Positions 17,553-25,805 of a DNA stretch of 64,000 nucleotides are shown one piece after another. Source of the stretch: Xanthobacteraceae bacterium (GTDB taxonomy: Bacteria > Pseudomonadota > Alphaproteobacteria > Rhizobiales > Xanthobacteraceae); contig JALHLQ010000006.1 in assembly GCA_022844485.1 (NCBI GenBank), positions 62,001-126,000 on the forward strand. Direction: 5' to 3'. Within the stretch, counting starts at the first letter, position 1, and each line of letters starts with the position of its first letter. Below the pieces are notes generated by a model. It ran no database searches, had not been told where the DNA came from, and saw only the letters and a program-made list of their open reading frames with translations. Both the position numbers and the translations under genes were made by a program.

Positions 17553-18359
17553 ATGCGCTTTGACGGCGGGAGCGAAGGACGGGTGAACGGACCTTCTCAG
17601 GCGGCGGTTGACGAATCCCCGGCGCAACAGCGTGGCCAGGCCCCGAGGGGGACGACCCCGCTTTACATCGTCTGCTCGCTGCGACGCTCCGTCGGCAAGA
17701 CCCTGCTCGCGCGGCTGCTGACCGAATTCTACGTTCTCGACGGCCGCCCGGTCGCCGCCTTCGACCTTGGCGAGGAAGAGCCGCAACTTGCCGACTATCT
17801 GCCCGATCGCGCTACCATCGGCGACCTTGGTACGATACGCGGGCAGATGGCGATTTTTGACCGGCTGGTCGCGGAAGCGCACGTCATCAAGATCCTCGAC
17901 GTGAGCCATCGTGCGTTCAAAGACTTTTTCATGATCGCCAAGACGATCGGCTTCTTCGAGGAAGCGCGCCGCCGCTCGATCGAACCGGTGATCCTGTTCA
18001 TTATCGATGCGACGCCGAAATCGACGGAGGGGTTCGCGTTGCTCCGGGATCGGTTTTCGGAGGCTTCACTGCTTGCCGTCCGTAACGGAGCGATCGCGCG
18101 CGGGCTGCCATTTCGAGTTTCGGTACCGAACGAGAAGTCGCAATTCGCCTCGCTCGAAATTCCTATGCTCAGCCCGACCCTGGCAGAGCAGATCGCCGAG
18201 CCGTCTTTTTCTCTCGCCGAGTTCTGGCGGACTGCGCCCGGCACCCTCCCCGCTCGTCCAGCGGACGAGTTGCGGCGGTGGATGAAGCGCATGTTCATCC
18301 AGTTCCGAGAGATCGAGCTCCGGCTGATGTGCGACGGCATCCTGTCGCAGCTGAATTAG
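17553..18359 (+). CDS. ParA-like P-loop ATPase with altered Walker A, second of a pair
   Basis: A 268-residue relative of the preceding ATPase. Its P-loop reads SLRRSVGKTLLA: the GKT is kept, but the signature Lys-Gly-Gly is replaced by Arg-Arg-Ser, so dimer-dependent hydrolysis may be altered. FDLGEEEPQL and IKILDVSHRAF occupy the switch and Walker B positions. An N-terminal extension of about 45 residues is low in complexity. The start is uncertain: ATG 17,553, GTG 17,505 and GTG 17,583 are all possible. Function unknown; the two adjacent genes look like diverged duplicates. Confidence 0.6.
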   Translation: MRFDGGSEGRVNGPSQAAVDESPAQQRGQAPRGTTPLYIVCSLRRSVGKTLLARLLTEFYVLDGRPVAAFDLGEEEPQLADYLPDRATIGDLGTIRGQMAIFDRLVAEAHVIKILDVSHRAFKDFFMIAKTIGFFEEARRRSIEPVILFIIDATPKSTEGFALLRDRFSEASLLAVRNGAIARGLPFRVSVPNEKSQFASLEIPMLSPTLAEQIAEPSFSLAEFWRTAPGTLPARPADELRRWMKRMFIQFREIELRLMCDGILSQLN

Positions 18360-18487
18360 CGGACGCAATAGTTGCGCGCGTCCGTGATCCCGCAACGCGC
18401 TTCCACGATCTGGCGTTGCAGCCGGTAGCGTGATAGAAGTAACCAGATACTGATCTGCCATTTCATGCATTGGCGAAATTTTGGTGA

Positions 18488-18509
18488 CCCCTGTCAGAAA
18501 TGACAGGGG
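18488..18509. promoter_or_regulatory. lux-box-like palindrome
   Basis: CCCCTGTCA (18,488-18,496) and TGACAGGGG (18,501-18,509) form a perfect 9-bp inverted repeat around GAAA. The CTGTCAGAAATGACAG core fits the CTGNCAG/CTGNCAG dyad bound by LuxR-type regulators. It lies about 100 bases before the small gene at 18,590 and 400 before luxR. A terminator for the ATPase gene is the alternative, but no T-run follows. Confidence 0.5.
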
Positions 18510-18589
18510 CGTTTGCATCAGTGGCGATCACGCCGACTTTCATTAAATCGCCACATGCGGACCTTCAGCTGGGCACAATGGGGGTTCGC

Positions 18590-18865
18590 ATGACATCGCA
18601 ATCAGATTGCCGCAATGATCGGCAAAAGACATCGCGAGACGACCGCGTCGTCTTCCTGCTCGGCTGTCTGGCATTCGCCGCAGAGGAAGCAAAGCGACTA
18701 GGGTATGATGATACATCGGTGGAAGTACAACGGTGCATCCTTCAGCTTCGCTACGAATCGAGCGAGGACGAGCGTGACGACGCCGAAACCAAGCAGGCGA
18801 TACAAACGGCTCATTGCAAAATTCCCGTGAATCATTTTATGAGTAACGGTTGCCGATTCGAATGA
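18590..18865 (+). CDS. Small hypothetical protein between a lux box and luxR
   Basis: A 91-residue protein with a charged N-terminus, a helical centre (FLLGCLAFAAEEAKRLGY then VEVQRCILQLRYE) and a polar tail. I do not recognise it. The ATG at 18,590 or 18,578 could start it. It ends 21 bases before luxR on the same strand, so it probably shares luxR's transcript, downstream of the lux-box-like site. Codon composition is less G+C-biased than in housekeeping neighbours. Confidence 0.45.
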   Translation: MTSQSDCRNDRQKTSRDDRVVFLLGCLAFAAEEAKRLGYDDTSVEVQRCILQLRYESSEDERDDAETKQAIQTAHCKIPVNHFMSNGCRFE

Positions 18866-18886
18866 ACTTTTCAGCCGAGGCATTGG

Positions 18887-19627
18887 ATGGGGATGTTTGA
18901 CAACGAGTTCGACACCTCGCTTGTTGAGCTTGAGAGCATTACAGACGAACCTGAACTGAGAGCCTTCATCAACCGTCTGCTGCCCCGCTACGGTCTACGG
19001 CACGCGGTATACCATGCAGTATCGCTTCCGAGCGTAGCCAAGCCCAATCCAGTGTTGGTATTGACCTACCCTCAGCAGTGGGTTGATCGCTACATCGAGC
19101 AGAACTACTTCAACGTCGATCCAGTTGTCACCGCGGGCGCGACCAGTCTGCTTCCTATCGACTGGACCAGCCTGGACAAGTCACCTCGGCCAGCCAAGCG
19201 CGTCTTCGGAGAAGCGATCGAGTTCGGGATCGGCCGCCAGGGTTTGAGCTTTCCGGTGCGCGGCGCGGTCGGCGATCATGCGCTCTTCACCATCACAGCC
19301 GATGCCAACGACCATGACTGGTCCTTGCTGAAACGACATTACTTACGGGATTTCCAAGTTCTCGCCCATTTCGTGCACGGCAAGGTGCTTGATTTCTATC
19401 TCGAGGATCCGACCCCGATAAAGCCGCTGTCGCCGCGAGAGCGAGAGTGCTTGAACTGGGCGGCAAGGGGAAAAACCAACAAGGTGATCGCCCGGCAACT
19501 GAACATCTCGGAACGGGTCGTGCGCGCGTACTTCGAAAGCGCGCGCCATAAGCTGAACTGCCTGAACCGGGGTCATGTACTGGCGCGCGCAGTCTCCTTG
19601 CGACTGATCGGTCCTGCAGTCGACTGA
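18887..19627 (+). CDS. LuxR-family quorum-sensing transcriptional regulator
   Basis: A 246-residue LuxR-type regulator. The N-terminal acyl-homoserine-lactone domain keeps the ligand-pocket pattern (YPQQWVDRYIEQNYFNVDPV, a later DW, and FGIGRQGLSFPV). The C-terminal helix-turn-helix (about 183-240) runs LSPRERECLNWAARGKTNKVIA then LNISERVV. The luxI-type synthase follows in the same direction, making a cognate pair. ATGs at 18,887 and 18,893 both fit. Confidence 0.9.
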   Translation: MGMFDNEFDTSLVELESITDEPELRAFINRLLPRYGLRHAVYHAVSLPSVAKPNPVLVLTYPQQWVDRYIEQNYFNVDPVVTAGATSLLPIDWTSLDKSPRPAKRVFGEAIEFGIGRQGLSFPVRGAVGDHALFTITADANDHDWSLLKRHYLRDFQVLAHFVHGKVLDFYLEDPTPIKPLSPRERECLNWAARGKTNKVIARQLNISERVVRAYFESARHKLNCLNRGHVLARAVSLRLIGPAVD

Positions 19628-19628
19628 C

Positions 19629-19644
19629 CCGTCGTTTTCGACGG
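19629..19644 (+). terminator. Hairpin after luxR
   Basis: A perfect stem CCGTCG-TTTT-CGACGG begins one base after the luxR stop codon. There is no U-tract, so it may be a weak or Rho-assisted terminator, or an mRNA-stabilising hairpin. Confidence 0.35.
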
Positions 19645-19678
19645 CTAGCGCCTCCTGAAATCTTGGTCTTGTGATTCG

Positions 19679-19696
19679 CCCTTCTCAAACGAAGGG
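19679..19696 (+). promoter_or_regulatory. Hairpin overlapping the luxI ribosome-binding site
   Basis: CCCTTC (19,679-19,684) pairs perfectly with GAAGGG (19,691-19,696). The right arm includes the start of the Shine-Dalgarno run AAGGGAGAGG, so folding would partly hide it. Confidence 0.35.
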
Positions 19697-19705
19697 AGAG
19701 GTTTG

Positions 19706-20350
19706 ATGATCAGGACCATTCAGGGTTCAAGCGCGCCCATGTTTCCGATTGAAATGAATGCAATGTTTCGAGCTCGCGCCGCTGTTTTCGGCGAGCGCCT
19801 CGGGTGGAATGTGTCCATCAAGGAAGGCTGTGAGGTGGACCCTTACGATGCCTTCGACCCGCTATACCTGACCTGCATCGATGAGTTGACCGGCAGGGTC
19901 TGCGGATCTCTGCGGCTCCTGCCGACCACCGGTCCGAACATGTTGAAGGACTGCTTCGGCCCATTCTTCGAAGAACCGGTCGACATCGAGAGCCCCCTCA
20001 TTTGGGAATGCACGCGTTTCTGCGTGCATCCGGAGACGGGTGGGCTGGAAACGAGCGCCACAGGAGCGATGCGGGTCACCTGGGAGTTGATGCTCGGCAT
20101 ATGCGAGATCGCCTTGCGCGCCGGTATCTCGCAAATTCAGGGGGTGTATGAAGAGCCGATGATCCGCGTCTACAAACGAACGCGCTGGAGCCCCGTCTCC
20201 ATTGCGCGTACCGAAAAACTGGGCAAGCTCCCGGTCCATGTCGGCTTGTGGGACGTCAATGAACAAACCCTCGCCCGCATGCAACGCGCAAGCGGGATCA
20301 CTGCAAGCATCCTGGAACCTCAAGCGCGGCCCCTCGCGCGCGTTGCCTGA
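19706..20350 (+). CDS. Acyl-homoserine-lactone synthase (LuxI family)
   Basis: A 214-residue autoinducer synthase retaining the family's invariant residues: R24, F28, W34, D45, D48, R70, F84, E101 and R104. It couples S-adenosylmethionine with an acyl carrier protein- or CoA-bound acyl group to make the signal recognised by the upstream LuxR. The acyl chain cannot be predicted by eye. The sequence looks closer to the TraI/rhizobial branch than to the aryl-HSL synthase RpaI as I recall them. The ATG at 19,706 follows AAGGGAGAGG, part of which lies in a hairpin (19,679-19,696). Confidence 0.9.
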   Translation: MIRTIQGSSAPMFPIEMNAMFRARAAVFGERLGWNVSIKEGCEVDPYDAFDPLYLTCIDELTGRVCGSLRLLPTTGPNMLKDCFGPFFEEPVDIESPLIWECTRFCVHPETGGLETSATGAMRVTWELMLGICEIALRAGISQIQGVYEEPMIRVYKRTRWSPVSIARTEKLGKLPVHVGLWDVNEQTLARMQRASGITASILEPQARPLARVA

Positions 20351-20430
20351 GCGTTCCGCCATTCTTCGGCGCCTTGTCGCACAAACGGCAGGGCGCCGGG
20401 GCGGCGATGCCGGCTCGCGTGTTTCCTCGG

Positions 20431-20976
20431 CTAAGTTCCCACCATCCGCTCGAAGCACAGCTGCTGCGAGGGACGGAACCCGCAGCGGTCGAGGAAGGCG
20501 GTGAGTTCGCGCTCGCTCCAGTCGATTTCGGTCCGTACGGCCTCCACGCGCAGCGTCGACAAATTCATCAGGAGCTGGGACAGCAGCGCTCGCCCGATGC
20601 CTTTGTCCTGGTAATCCCAGTCGACGCCGATCGTATCCATGACAGCGGCGGGCTCGGTGCGGCCGAACTCGCCGAGGTCGACCCGCGCCATGATGAAGCC
20701 GACAGGCCTGCCGTCGGCTTCCGCGACGAGCGAGACCCGGATGTCGGATTCCTGCATGGCGTCCTGCATCTTGCGCGTGAAGTAACGCGTGCGGTCGCGT
20801 CCCGTAATGCGCCGATCGATGGCAACGATGGCCGGCAGGTCGGCTTCCTGCATCGAGCGCACCGGGATCCGATCGCGAAGCAGCGGCCCGTAGTCGGGTC
20901 CCGGCGGGGCGCTGTAGTCGATTTCCTGCGCGTCACCGACGCGCTCGGGGATCGTCATCTTCCGTTTCTGCGCCAT
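20431..20976 (-). CDS. GNAT-family N-acetyltransferase
   Basis: A 181-residue acetyltransferase: VRSMQEADLPAIVAID opens the GNAT fold, GVDWDYQDKGIGRALL is the acetyl-CoA loop, and FLDRCGFRPSQQLCFERMV closes it. It is a clear paralog of the next gene upstream, with FGRTEPA corresponding to FGREEAV. The start is chosen at the second of two tandem ATGs (20,979 and 20,976), five bases after the neighbour's stop. The substrate is unknown; the position at the end of a hemerythrin operon suggests a stress-related role. Confidence 0.8.
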   Translation of the reverse strand: MAQKRKMTIPERVGDAQEIDYSAPPGPDYGPLLRDRIPVRSMQEADLPAIVAIDRRITGRDRTRYFTRKMQDAMQESDIRVSLVAEADGRPVGFIMARVDLGEFGRTEPAAVMDTIGVDWDYQDKGIGRALLSQLLMNLSTLRVEAVRTEIDWSERELTAFLDRCGFRPSQQLCFERMVGT

Positions 20977-20983
20977 CATGCCC

Positions 20984-21484
20984 TCATACGATCTCGCCCG
21001 GCTCCTGAAGCGGCACATTGACCGGCCGCTCCAGTACCATGCGCGGTGCGAGCTTGAATCCGTTCGACTCGAAGAAGCGGAGCAGGTCGTGTCGCGTCCA
21101 GTCCGCCTCGGACTGGAACGCGCGCACGCCCTTGTGCCGCATGACATTGATGAGCCCTTCGATCAACGCATGCCCGACACCGTGCTCTTTGGCGGCCGGA
21201 TCGACACCGATCGCGTCGAATTCCGCAACCGCCTCTTCGCGACCAAATTCGCCGTAAAGCAGCCGCGCGAAAGCGAACCCGACGAGTGTCTTGCCCTCGC
21301 TCACGCCCACATAAATGAAGTCTTCCGGATGCGCCTTCGCCGCCTCGAGACGCCGTTCGAAGAAGCGGCGCCGAGCCTGCCCGGTGTGCGCATGGTCGAT
21401 CTCGACCACACGGGTGAGATCGTCCGATTTCAGCGGACGCACGCTATGCGCTGCTTTGGTTTTCGCCGGCATAAGAGGCCTCAT
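20984..21484 (-). CDS. GNAT-family N-acetyltransferase, paralog of the neighbour
   Basis: A 166-residue GNAT acetyltransferase with VRPLKSDDLTRVVEID, then GVDPAAKEHGVGHALI as the cofactor loop, and FFESNGFKLAPRMVLERPV. The start at 21,484 overlaps the hemerythrin stop as ATGA, implying translational coupling; an internal ATG at 21,472 with GAGG upstream is an alternative. It probably arose with its neighbour by tandem duplication. Confidence 0.8.
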   Translation of the reverse strand: MRPLMPAKTKAAHSVRPLKSDDLTRVVEIDHAHTGQARRRFFERRLEAAKAHPEDFIYVGVSEGKTLVGFAFARLLYGEFGREEAVAEFDAIGVDPAAKEHGVGHALIEGLINVMRHKGVRAFQSEADWTRHDLLRFFESNGFKLAPRMVLERPVNVPLQEPGEIV

Positions 21485-21981
21485 GCGTTTCCGACATATT
21501 CGTCGAAGAGGCGCGCCTCCGTTTCCGCATCCATCGTCTCTTCGAGGATCGGAAGCAGCGCCATCTCTTCCTTCTGCACATGCGCGAGCATGCGCTCGGT
21601 CAATTCCGATCCGATGCGGCGGAATTCCTCCCACAGGGCGGCCTCGAAGCCCTGCGTTGCCGCCGCGCCTGCAAGCGTCGAAAGCCGAGCGCCGAGCGGG
21701 CGCATGGCGTTATGCTCGTCCGTCAGATGGGCACCGATCGCCGCATCTCCGATTGCCTCAAGGTGCGGAAACAGCTGGTCTTCCTCGAAGGCGAAATGCC
21801 GCTCCACCTCATCGGCTATGCCGACCGAAAGCTCCCGCAACAGTTGGTTCGCTCCTGCATCGGAGGCGTCCGGCGTTGCGCGGCGATAGCGAACGAGAAA
21901 CTGCTCGAGACGCTCCATCAGCGCCACCGTGACGCGGTGCTCGTCGTGCAACGTCTGGCTAATGCGATTGTTGAAATGCAT
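21481..21981 (-). CDS. Hemerythrin HHE-domain protein
   Basis: A 166-residue four-helix protein with spaced His/Glu ligands of a di-iron centre: LHDEH near residue 15, HFAFEEDQLFP in helix two, LTDEHNAMR in helix three and HVQKEEMALLP in helix four. Such proteins bind oxygen or nitric oxide or repair iron centres. It is followed by two coupled acetyltransferase genes, with a membrane-protein gene upstream on the same strand. The ATG at 21,981 starts the first helix; the frame open to 22,047 lacks features. Confidence 0.85.
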   Translation of the reverse strand: MHFNNRISQTLHDEHRVTVALMERLEQFLVRYRRATPDASDAGANQLLRELSVGIADEVERHFAFEEDQLFPHLEAIGDAAIGAHLTDEHNAMRPLGARLSTLAGAAATQGFEAALWEEFRRIGSELTERMLAHVQKEEMALLPILEETMDAETEARLFDEYVGNA

Positions 21982-22107
21982 GGTGCGGCGCTCCTTCGAG
22001 GCCACATGGTAGGAGATCGGGCCGGGCGCCCGTTTGACTAAACGCAAGCTGAACCGCCTCCGACACCGGGTTGCCCCTTGCCCCGCCGTCAGGTTTCCGG
22101 CGCAGGC

Positions 22108-23385
22108 TCACCCATTCGCCGGCTGGGCGATGCGCCATACGATCTGCGCGGTGAACAGGGCAAAGGCGAGTGCGCCGATAAACCCGATCGCGGCGCCGAG
22201 GCGCAGCAGGCCCGGATTGTCGAGGACAATGGCCGCGGACACGATCGCAAGCGCTGCGAGGTGGCAGGCGGCATGAACCTTGAGCGGCGCCTCCGCTGCG
22301 AGCTCGGACAGGAGCGGCGGCATCCCCGCCTTCGCCTTCGCCGTATGCATCGAGGCCAGGAACGGCAGGATGCGTTGAAGAATCCCGAGAAGGAAGGTCA
22401 GCAACCATCCGGCTATCAGCAGGAAGCCGAAGAGCGTCGCTCCGTTCGGTCCGGCAACATCGTAAACCGTCGCAAGGCCGATGAGCAGCGTCAAAGGGAG
22501 CATCGCCCAGGCCACGCGCACCAGCACGAAGGAGAGGCCAAGGCGCTTGCGCATTCCGCTTTTCAGGCTGCGATGCATGAGAAGGAGGTGCACGCCCGAC
22601 GCTGCGAGTCCGAGCAGAAGGGCCGCAACGAGAATCGGGGCATTGCCCGCAAGCGCGCCCCCGGTCCCAAGCGCGACCGCCACGACCGCCAGGACAAAGC
22701 CGGCATACGACACCCGTTTGTCGGGAGTGCCGGAGAGGGCGAACATGGGCACCAGGACGTGACTGAAGCCGAGCGCAAGCAATCCCATGAAGCCGAACCC
22801 GCCAAGGATCGTGTGCGCGAGCGCCACGGCGCCGTGATTACCGAGCATGCCATAGGCGTAGTTGAAGCCAAGCGCGACACCAAGGACGACGACGCCGACC
22901 AGCGACGCGAGTGCGCTCCATCCGTAAGCTGCAACGACGGGCATCGACCCCGCGCGCCGCAAATTGTCGGCAAGCAGCACCGCAAACAGCAGCAACCCTG
23001 CTCCTGCCGCACTTCCGCCGAAGGCCGTCAGGGCGGTGTTGCGCAGCCACATGCCGGCGATCAGCACGATGGCTCCGGGGACGCTTAGCCAGAACACCAA
23101 CCTGATCGGCCAAACGGACACAATCGCGCGGCGCGTGGCGACAGGTAGCAACTGCACCGCCGAGCCGATCGCCGTCGCAGTCAGGACCCCCAGGGTCAGG
23201 AAATGGACGCTCGCCAGCACAGGGCCCAGGCCCCCGCGGAAACCGGTGGCGTCGTCGGCCCCCGCAAACAGCACAACCCACATCAAGACGTGGAAGACCG
23301 CCGCCGCGGCGAAGAACCGGAACGGGATCGACGCCGGCAGCAGCCTGCTCTTTGCTCCGCCAAGGAATCCCGCTGCCAGGGCCAT
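22108..23385 (-). CDS. Polytopic membrane protein, heme-copper-oxidase/NnrS-like
   Basis: A 425-residue protein with about twelve membrane spans. His residues sit inside membrane helices (VHFLTLGVL, ALAHTILGG, GFSHVLVPMF and HAACHLAAL), a pattern like heme-copper-oxidase subunit I or NnrS proteins. The Cu-site and full heme-ligand set is not obvious, so it is not an ordinary terminal oxidase. Its place upstream of a hemerythrin suggests a link to oxygen or nitric-oxide metabolism. The ATG at 23,385 has AAGAGGCGG upstream. Confidence 0.5.
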   Translation of the reverse strand: MALAAGFLGGAKSRLLPASIPFRFFAAAAVFHVLMWVVLFAGADDATGFRGGLGPVLASVHFLTLGVLTATAIGSAVQLLPVATRRAIVSVWPIRLVFWLSVPGAIVLIAGMWLRNTALTAFGGSAAGAGLLLFAVLLADNLRRAGSMPVVAAYGWSALASLVGVVVLGVALGFNYAYGMLGNHGAVALAHTILGGFGFMGLLALGFSHVLVPMFALSGTPDKRVSYAGFVLAVVAVALGTGGALAGNAPILVAALLLGLAASGVHLLLMHRSLKSGMRKRLGLSFVLVRVAWAMLPLTLLIGLATVYDVAGPNGATLFGFLLIAGWLLTFLLGILQRILPFLASMHTAKAKAGMPPLLSELAAEAPLKVHAACHLAALAIVSAAIVLDNPGLLRLGAAIGFIGALAFALFTAQIVWRIAQPANG

Positions 23386-23772
23386 GAAACCGCCTCTTAA
23401 CGTCCGCTGAGCGGGCGGGGACGCTACGGGACATGAGGTCCCTTCGGATGCCCACCTCTCGCTCGAAAGGTTCAACGGCGGAGGTTTGCCCTCCGGGAAT
23501 GGAGCATCCCTCAATACAAGATCGCAAATCGAAAGCGAAGCCGCCAGTGATCAGCGCCGGACCGCGCCGAGCTGCATTCTTGGTCGGGTGGCCCGAATGC
23601 TCAACGCGACCTTCAGGATTTCGCCGAGCGCGCGCGTTTGTCGCGTATATTCATGTGTTTGATGCGAGGGCCGTTTTCTTGACACCCCCAGGACCCGTCA
23701 GTATGGTCCGCCCGGCTTTGGGGGACGGTGTACGAAACGGCTTGCTTGCTCACGTTTTGCGGGTCATCGGCA
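23386..23772. other. Intergenic region between the membrane-protein gene and atpI
   Basis: No gene is visible in these 387 bases. They carry the atp promoter at 23,679-23,707 on the plus strand and should hold the leftward promoter of the membrane-protein/hemerythrin operon. Confidence 0.6.
23679..23707 (+). promoter_or_regulatory. Sigma-70-type promoter of the atp F0 operon
   Basis: TTGACA (23,679-23,684), a 17-base spacer and TATGGT (23,702-23,707) lie 66 bases before the atpI ATG. Nothing else of comparable quality is visible upstream of the operon. Confidence 0.55.
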
Positions 23773-24150
23773 ATGGCGGATCGCTCGCGCGACAAAGGCA
23801 GGCACGGCTCGCGCCCGGATGACGAGGCTCAACTCTCCGCGAGGCTCCGCACTCTCGGCGAGCGGCTCAGCCAGGCGAAGGAAAGCCGCAGACCCGAGGG
23901 CGAGACGGGCGCCAGGCCACCCGCCGACATGACGGGGATCGGCCGCGGCTTACGGCTTTCGGCTGAGTTCGTCGGCGGGGTCGTGGTCGGGGCCATGATC
24001 GGCTGGCTGCTCGATCGCTGGTTCGGAACGTCGCCGTGGGGGTTGTTCGCATTTCTGATGATCGGTTTTGCGGCCGGCATCCGAAACATGCTCCGGTCCG
24101 CGGGTGTGGGCAGCAATAATCCCGATAGCGCGGCGCGGAATGACGATTAG
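23773..24150 (+). CDS. atpI: ATP synthase accessory protein AtpI
   Basis: A 125-residue protein with a charged N-terminal half and two membrane helices (about 62-85 and 90-110) containing the AtpI pattern [15 protein letters not shown] and GFAAGIRNM. AtpI assists assembly of the c-ring. It is the first gene of the standard alphaproteobacterial F0 operon, 47 bases before atpB. The start at 23,773 (MADRSRDK) is chosen over 23,728, which overlaps the promoter side and lacks a ribosome site. Confidence 0.88.
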   Translation: MADRSRDKGRHGSRPDDEAQLSARLRTLGERLSQAKESRRPEGETGARPPADMTGIGRGLRLSAEFVGGVVVGAMIGWLLDRWFGTSPWGLFAFLMIGFAAGIRNMLRSAGVGSNNPDSAARNDD

Positions 24151-24197
24151 GTTTCAGGCGGCCGCTTGGCCGCTTCGCTGAAGGATACGACCCGGCT

Positions 24198-24947
24198 ATG
24201 GCCAGCCCGATCGAGCAATTCGAGATCGTCCGCTACTTCACCATCGGGCATGTCGGCGGACACGAAATCGCGGTGACGAACTCCGCCTTGTTCATGGCCA
24301 TCGCGGTGACCAGCATATCGGCCTTTCTGATCGGCTCCACCAGCGCGCGCGGGCTTGTGCCGGGCCGCATGCAATCGCTCGCAGAGATTTCCTACGAGTT
24401 CGTCGCCAACACGATCCGCAGCACGGCGGGACAGGATGGGATGCGATTCTTCCCGTTCGTCTTCACGCTGTTCATGTTTGTGCTGATCTTGAACATGATC
24501 GGGATCATCCCGTTCTCGTTCACGGTGACCAGCCACATCGCCATCACCCTGTCCTTGGCACTGATGGTCTTTTTTACCGTGATCGGCTACGGCTTCTGGA
24601 AGCACGGCGTGAGGTTTCTGCGCCTCTTCGTCCCGAGCGGCGTGCCGATTTACATCCTGCCGCTGGTTTCGCTCATCGAAGTGATCTCGTTCTTATCGCG
24701 GCCGATTTCGCACAGTGTCCGGCTCTTCGCCAACATGCTTGCCGGTCACATCACGCTGAAGGTTTTTGCGAGCTTCGTGCCGATGCTCGCCGGGCTCGGC
24801 TTCATCGGCTGGGTCGGCGCAACCCTGCCCCTGGCGTTGACGGTTGCCATCACCGCACTCGAAGTGCTCGTGGCTTTCCTGCAGGCCTATGTGTTCGCCA
24901 TCCTGACCTGCATCTACCTCAATGACGCCATTCACCCCGGACACTGA
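24198..24947 (+). CDS. atpB: F0F1 ATP synthase subunit a
   Basis: A 249-residue subunit a, the stator half of the proton channel. The essential Arg lies in [12 protein letters not shown] in the fifth helix, with [12 protein letters not shown] and [23 protein letters not shown] as the usual helix-3 and C-terminal signatures. It is the second gene of atpI-atpB-atpE-atpF'-atpF. F1 genes are absent here and are usually encoded elsewhere in this group. Confidence 0.97.
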   Translation: MASPIEQFEIVRYFTIGHVGGHEIAVTNSALFMAIAVTSISAFLIGSTSARGLVPGRMQSLAEISYEFVANTIRSTAGQDGMRFFPFVFTLFMFVLILNMIGIIPFSFTVTSHIAITLSLALMVFFTVIGYGFWKHGVRFLRLFVPSGVPIYILPLVSLIEVISFLSRPISHSVRLFANMLAGHITLKVFASFVPMLAGLGFIGWVGATLPLALTVAITALEVLVAFLQAYVFAILTCIYLNDAIHPGH

Positions 24948-24982
24948 CCCGAACGGTTTGACTCACCCAAGAGGAGTTCGTC

Positions 24983-25210
24983 ATGGATCCAACTGCAGCA
25001 AAATATATCGGCGCGGGCCTTGCCTGTCTCGGAATGGCCGGGGCGGCCGTCGGGGTCGGCAATATCTTCGGCAGCTACCTGTCTTCCGCGCTGCGTAATC
25101 CGTCGGCGGCGCAAGGCCAGTTCGGAAACCTGATCTTCGGTTTTGCGGTGACGGAAGCGCTCGGCATCTTTTCGCTGCTCGTCGCGCTGCTTCTCCTTTT
25201 CGCGCTCTGA
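24983..25210 (+). CDS. atpE: F0F1 ATP synthase subunit c
   Basis: A 75-residue hairpin protein of the proton-driven rotor ring. It has a Gly/Ala-rich first helix ([17 protein letters not shown]), the polar RNP loop at residues 38-40, and the proton-binding Glu at residue 58 (FAVTEALG). No Na+-binding Gln/Thr set is apparent, so a proton ring is expected. An AGAGGAG site precedes it. Confidence 0.97.
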   Translation: MDPTAAKYIGAGLACLGMAGAAVGVGNIFGSYLSSALRNPSAAQGQFGNLIFGFAVTEALGIFSLLVALLLLFAL

Positions 25211-25262
25211 TCGAGCTTGGCATGGGCGCGCGGAGGACGCTGCGCGTCACGGAGCCGAATTG

Positions 25263-25796
25263 ATGGCCACGAAAACTCACACCGAGACGCCTGGTGGTCC
25301 AAAAGGCGGCTTTCCGCCTTTCCAGGCGGATACATTCGTCTCCCAACTCCTCTGGTTCGCGATCGCCTTCATCGTGCTCTATCAGTTGATGTCGCGCGTG
25401 GCGCTGCCGCGACTCGCTTCCATTTTCAAGGAGCGCCGCGACCGCATCGCCGACGATCTTGCCGAGGCGCAGCGGCTGAAGGATGAATCGGACCAGGCCG
25501 GCGCCGCTTATGAGAAGTCGCTCGCCGAGGCGCGCAACCGCGCGCAGATGCTTGCCACGCTCACGCGCGAGCAGTTGCATTCGGAATCGGAAACGCGGCG
25601 CAAAGCCCTCGAGGGCGAGCTCACGACGAAGCTTGCCGCGGCAGACCGCACCATCGCCAAGACCAAAGCAGCCGCTATGTTGAACGTGCAGGGGATCGCG
25701 CAGGAGGCAGCGGCGGCAATCGTGCAGCGCCTGATCGGCAAGGCCCCGGCTCCGCAGGCCGTGGAAGCGGCCGTAAAGCAAGCCCTCAAGGGATAA
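25263..25796 (+). CDS. atpF': F0F1 ATP synthase subunit b'
   Basis: A 177-residue peripheral-stalk subunit: a variable N-terminus, one membrane helix (about residues 25-45, FVSQLLWFAIAFIVLYQL), then a long charged helix starting RLASIFKERRDRIADDL. Photosynthetic and alphaproteobacterial synthases use two different b subunits, b' and b, as here. The ATG at 25,263 is preferred over the TTG just before it. Confidence 0.93.
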   Translation: MATKTHTETPGGPKGGFPPFQADTFVSQLLWFAIAFIVLYQLMSRVALPRLASIFKERRDRIADDLAEAQRLKDESDQAGAAYEKSLAEARNRAQMLATLTREQLHSESETRRKALEGELTTKLAAADRTIAKTKAAAMLNVQGIAQEAAAAIVQRLIGKAPAPQAVEAAVKQALKG

Positions 25797-25805
25797 GGAG
25801 CGGTG

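Noticed and set aside
18488..18509. Intrinsic terminator for the second ATPase gene
   Set aside because: The stem is followed by CGTTTGC rather than a T-run, and the arms match the lux-box dyad better; kept as a regulatory candidate with the alternative stated.
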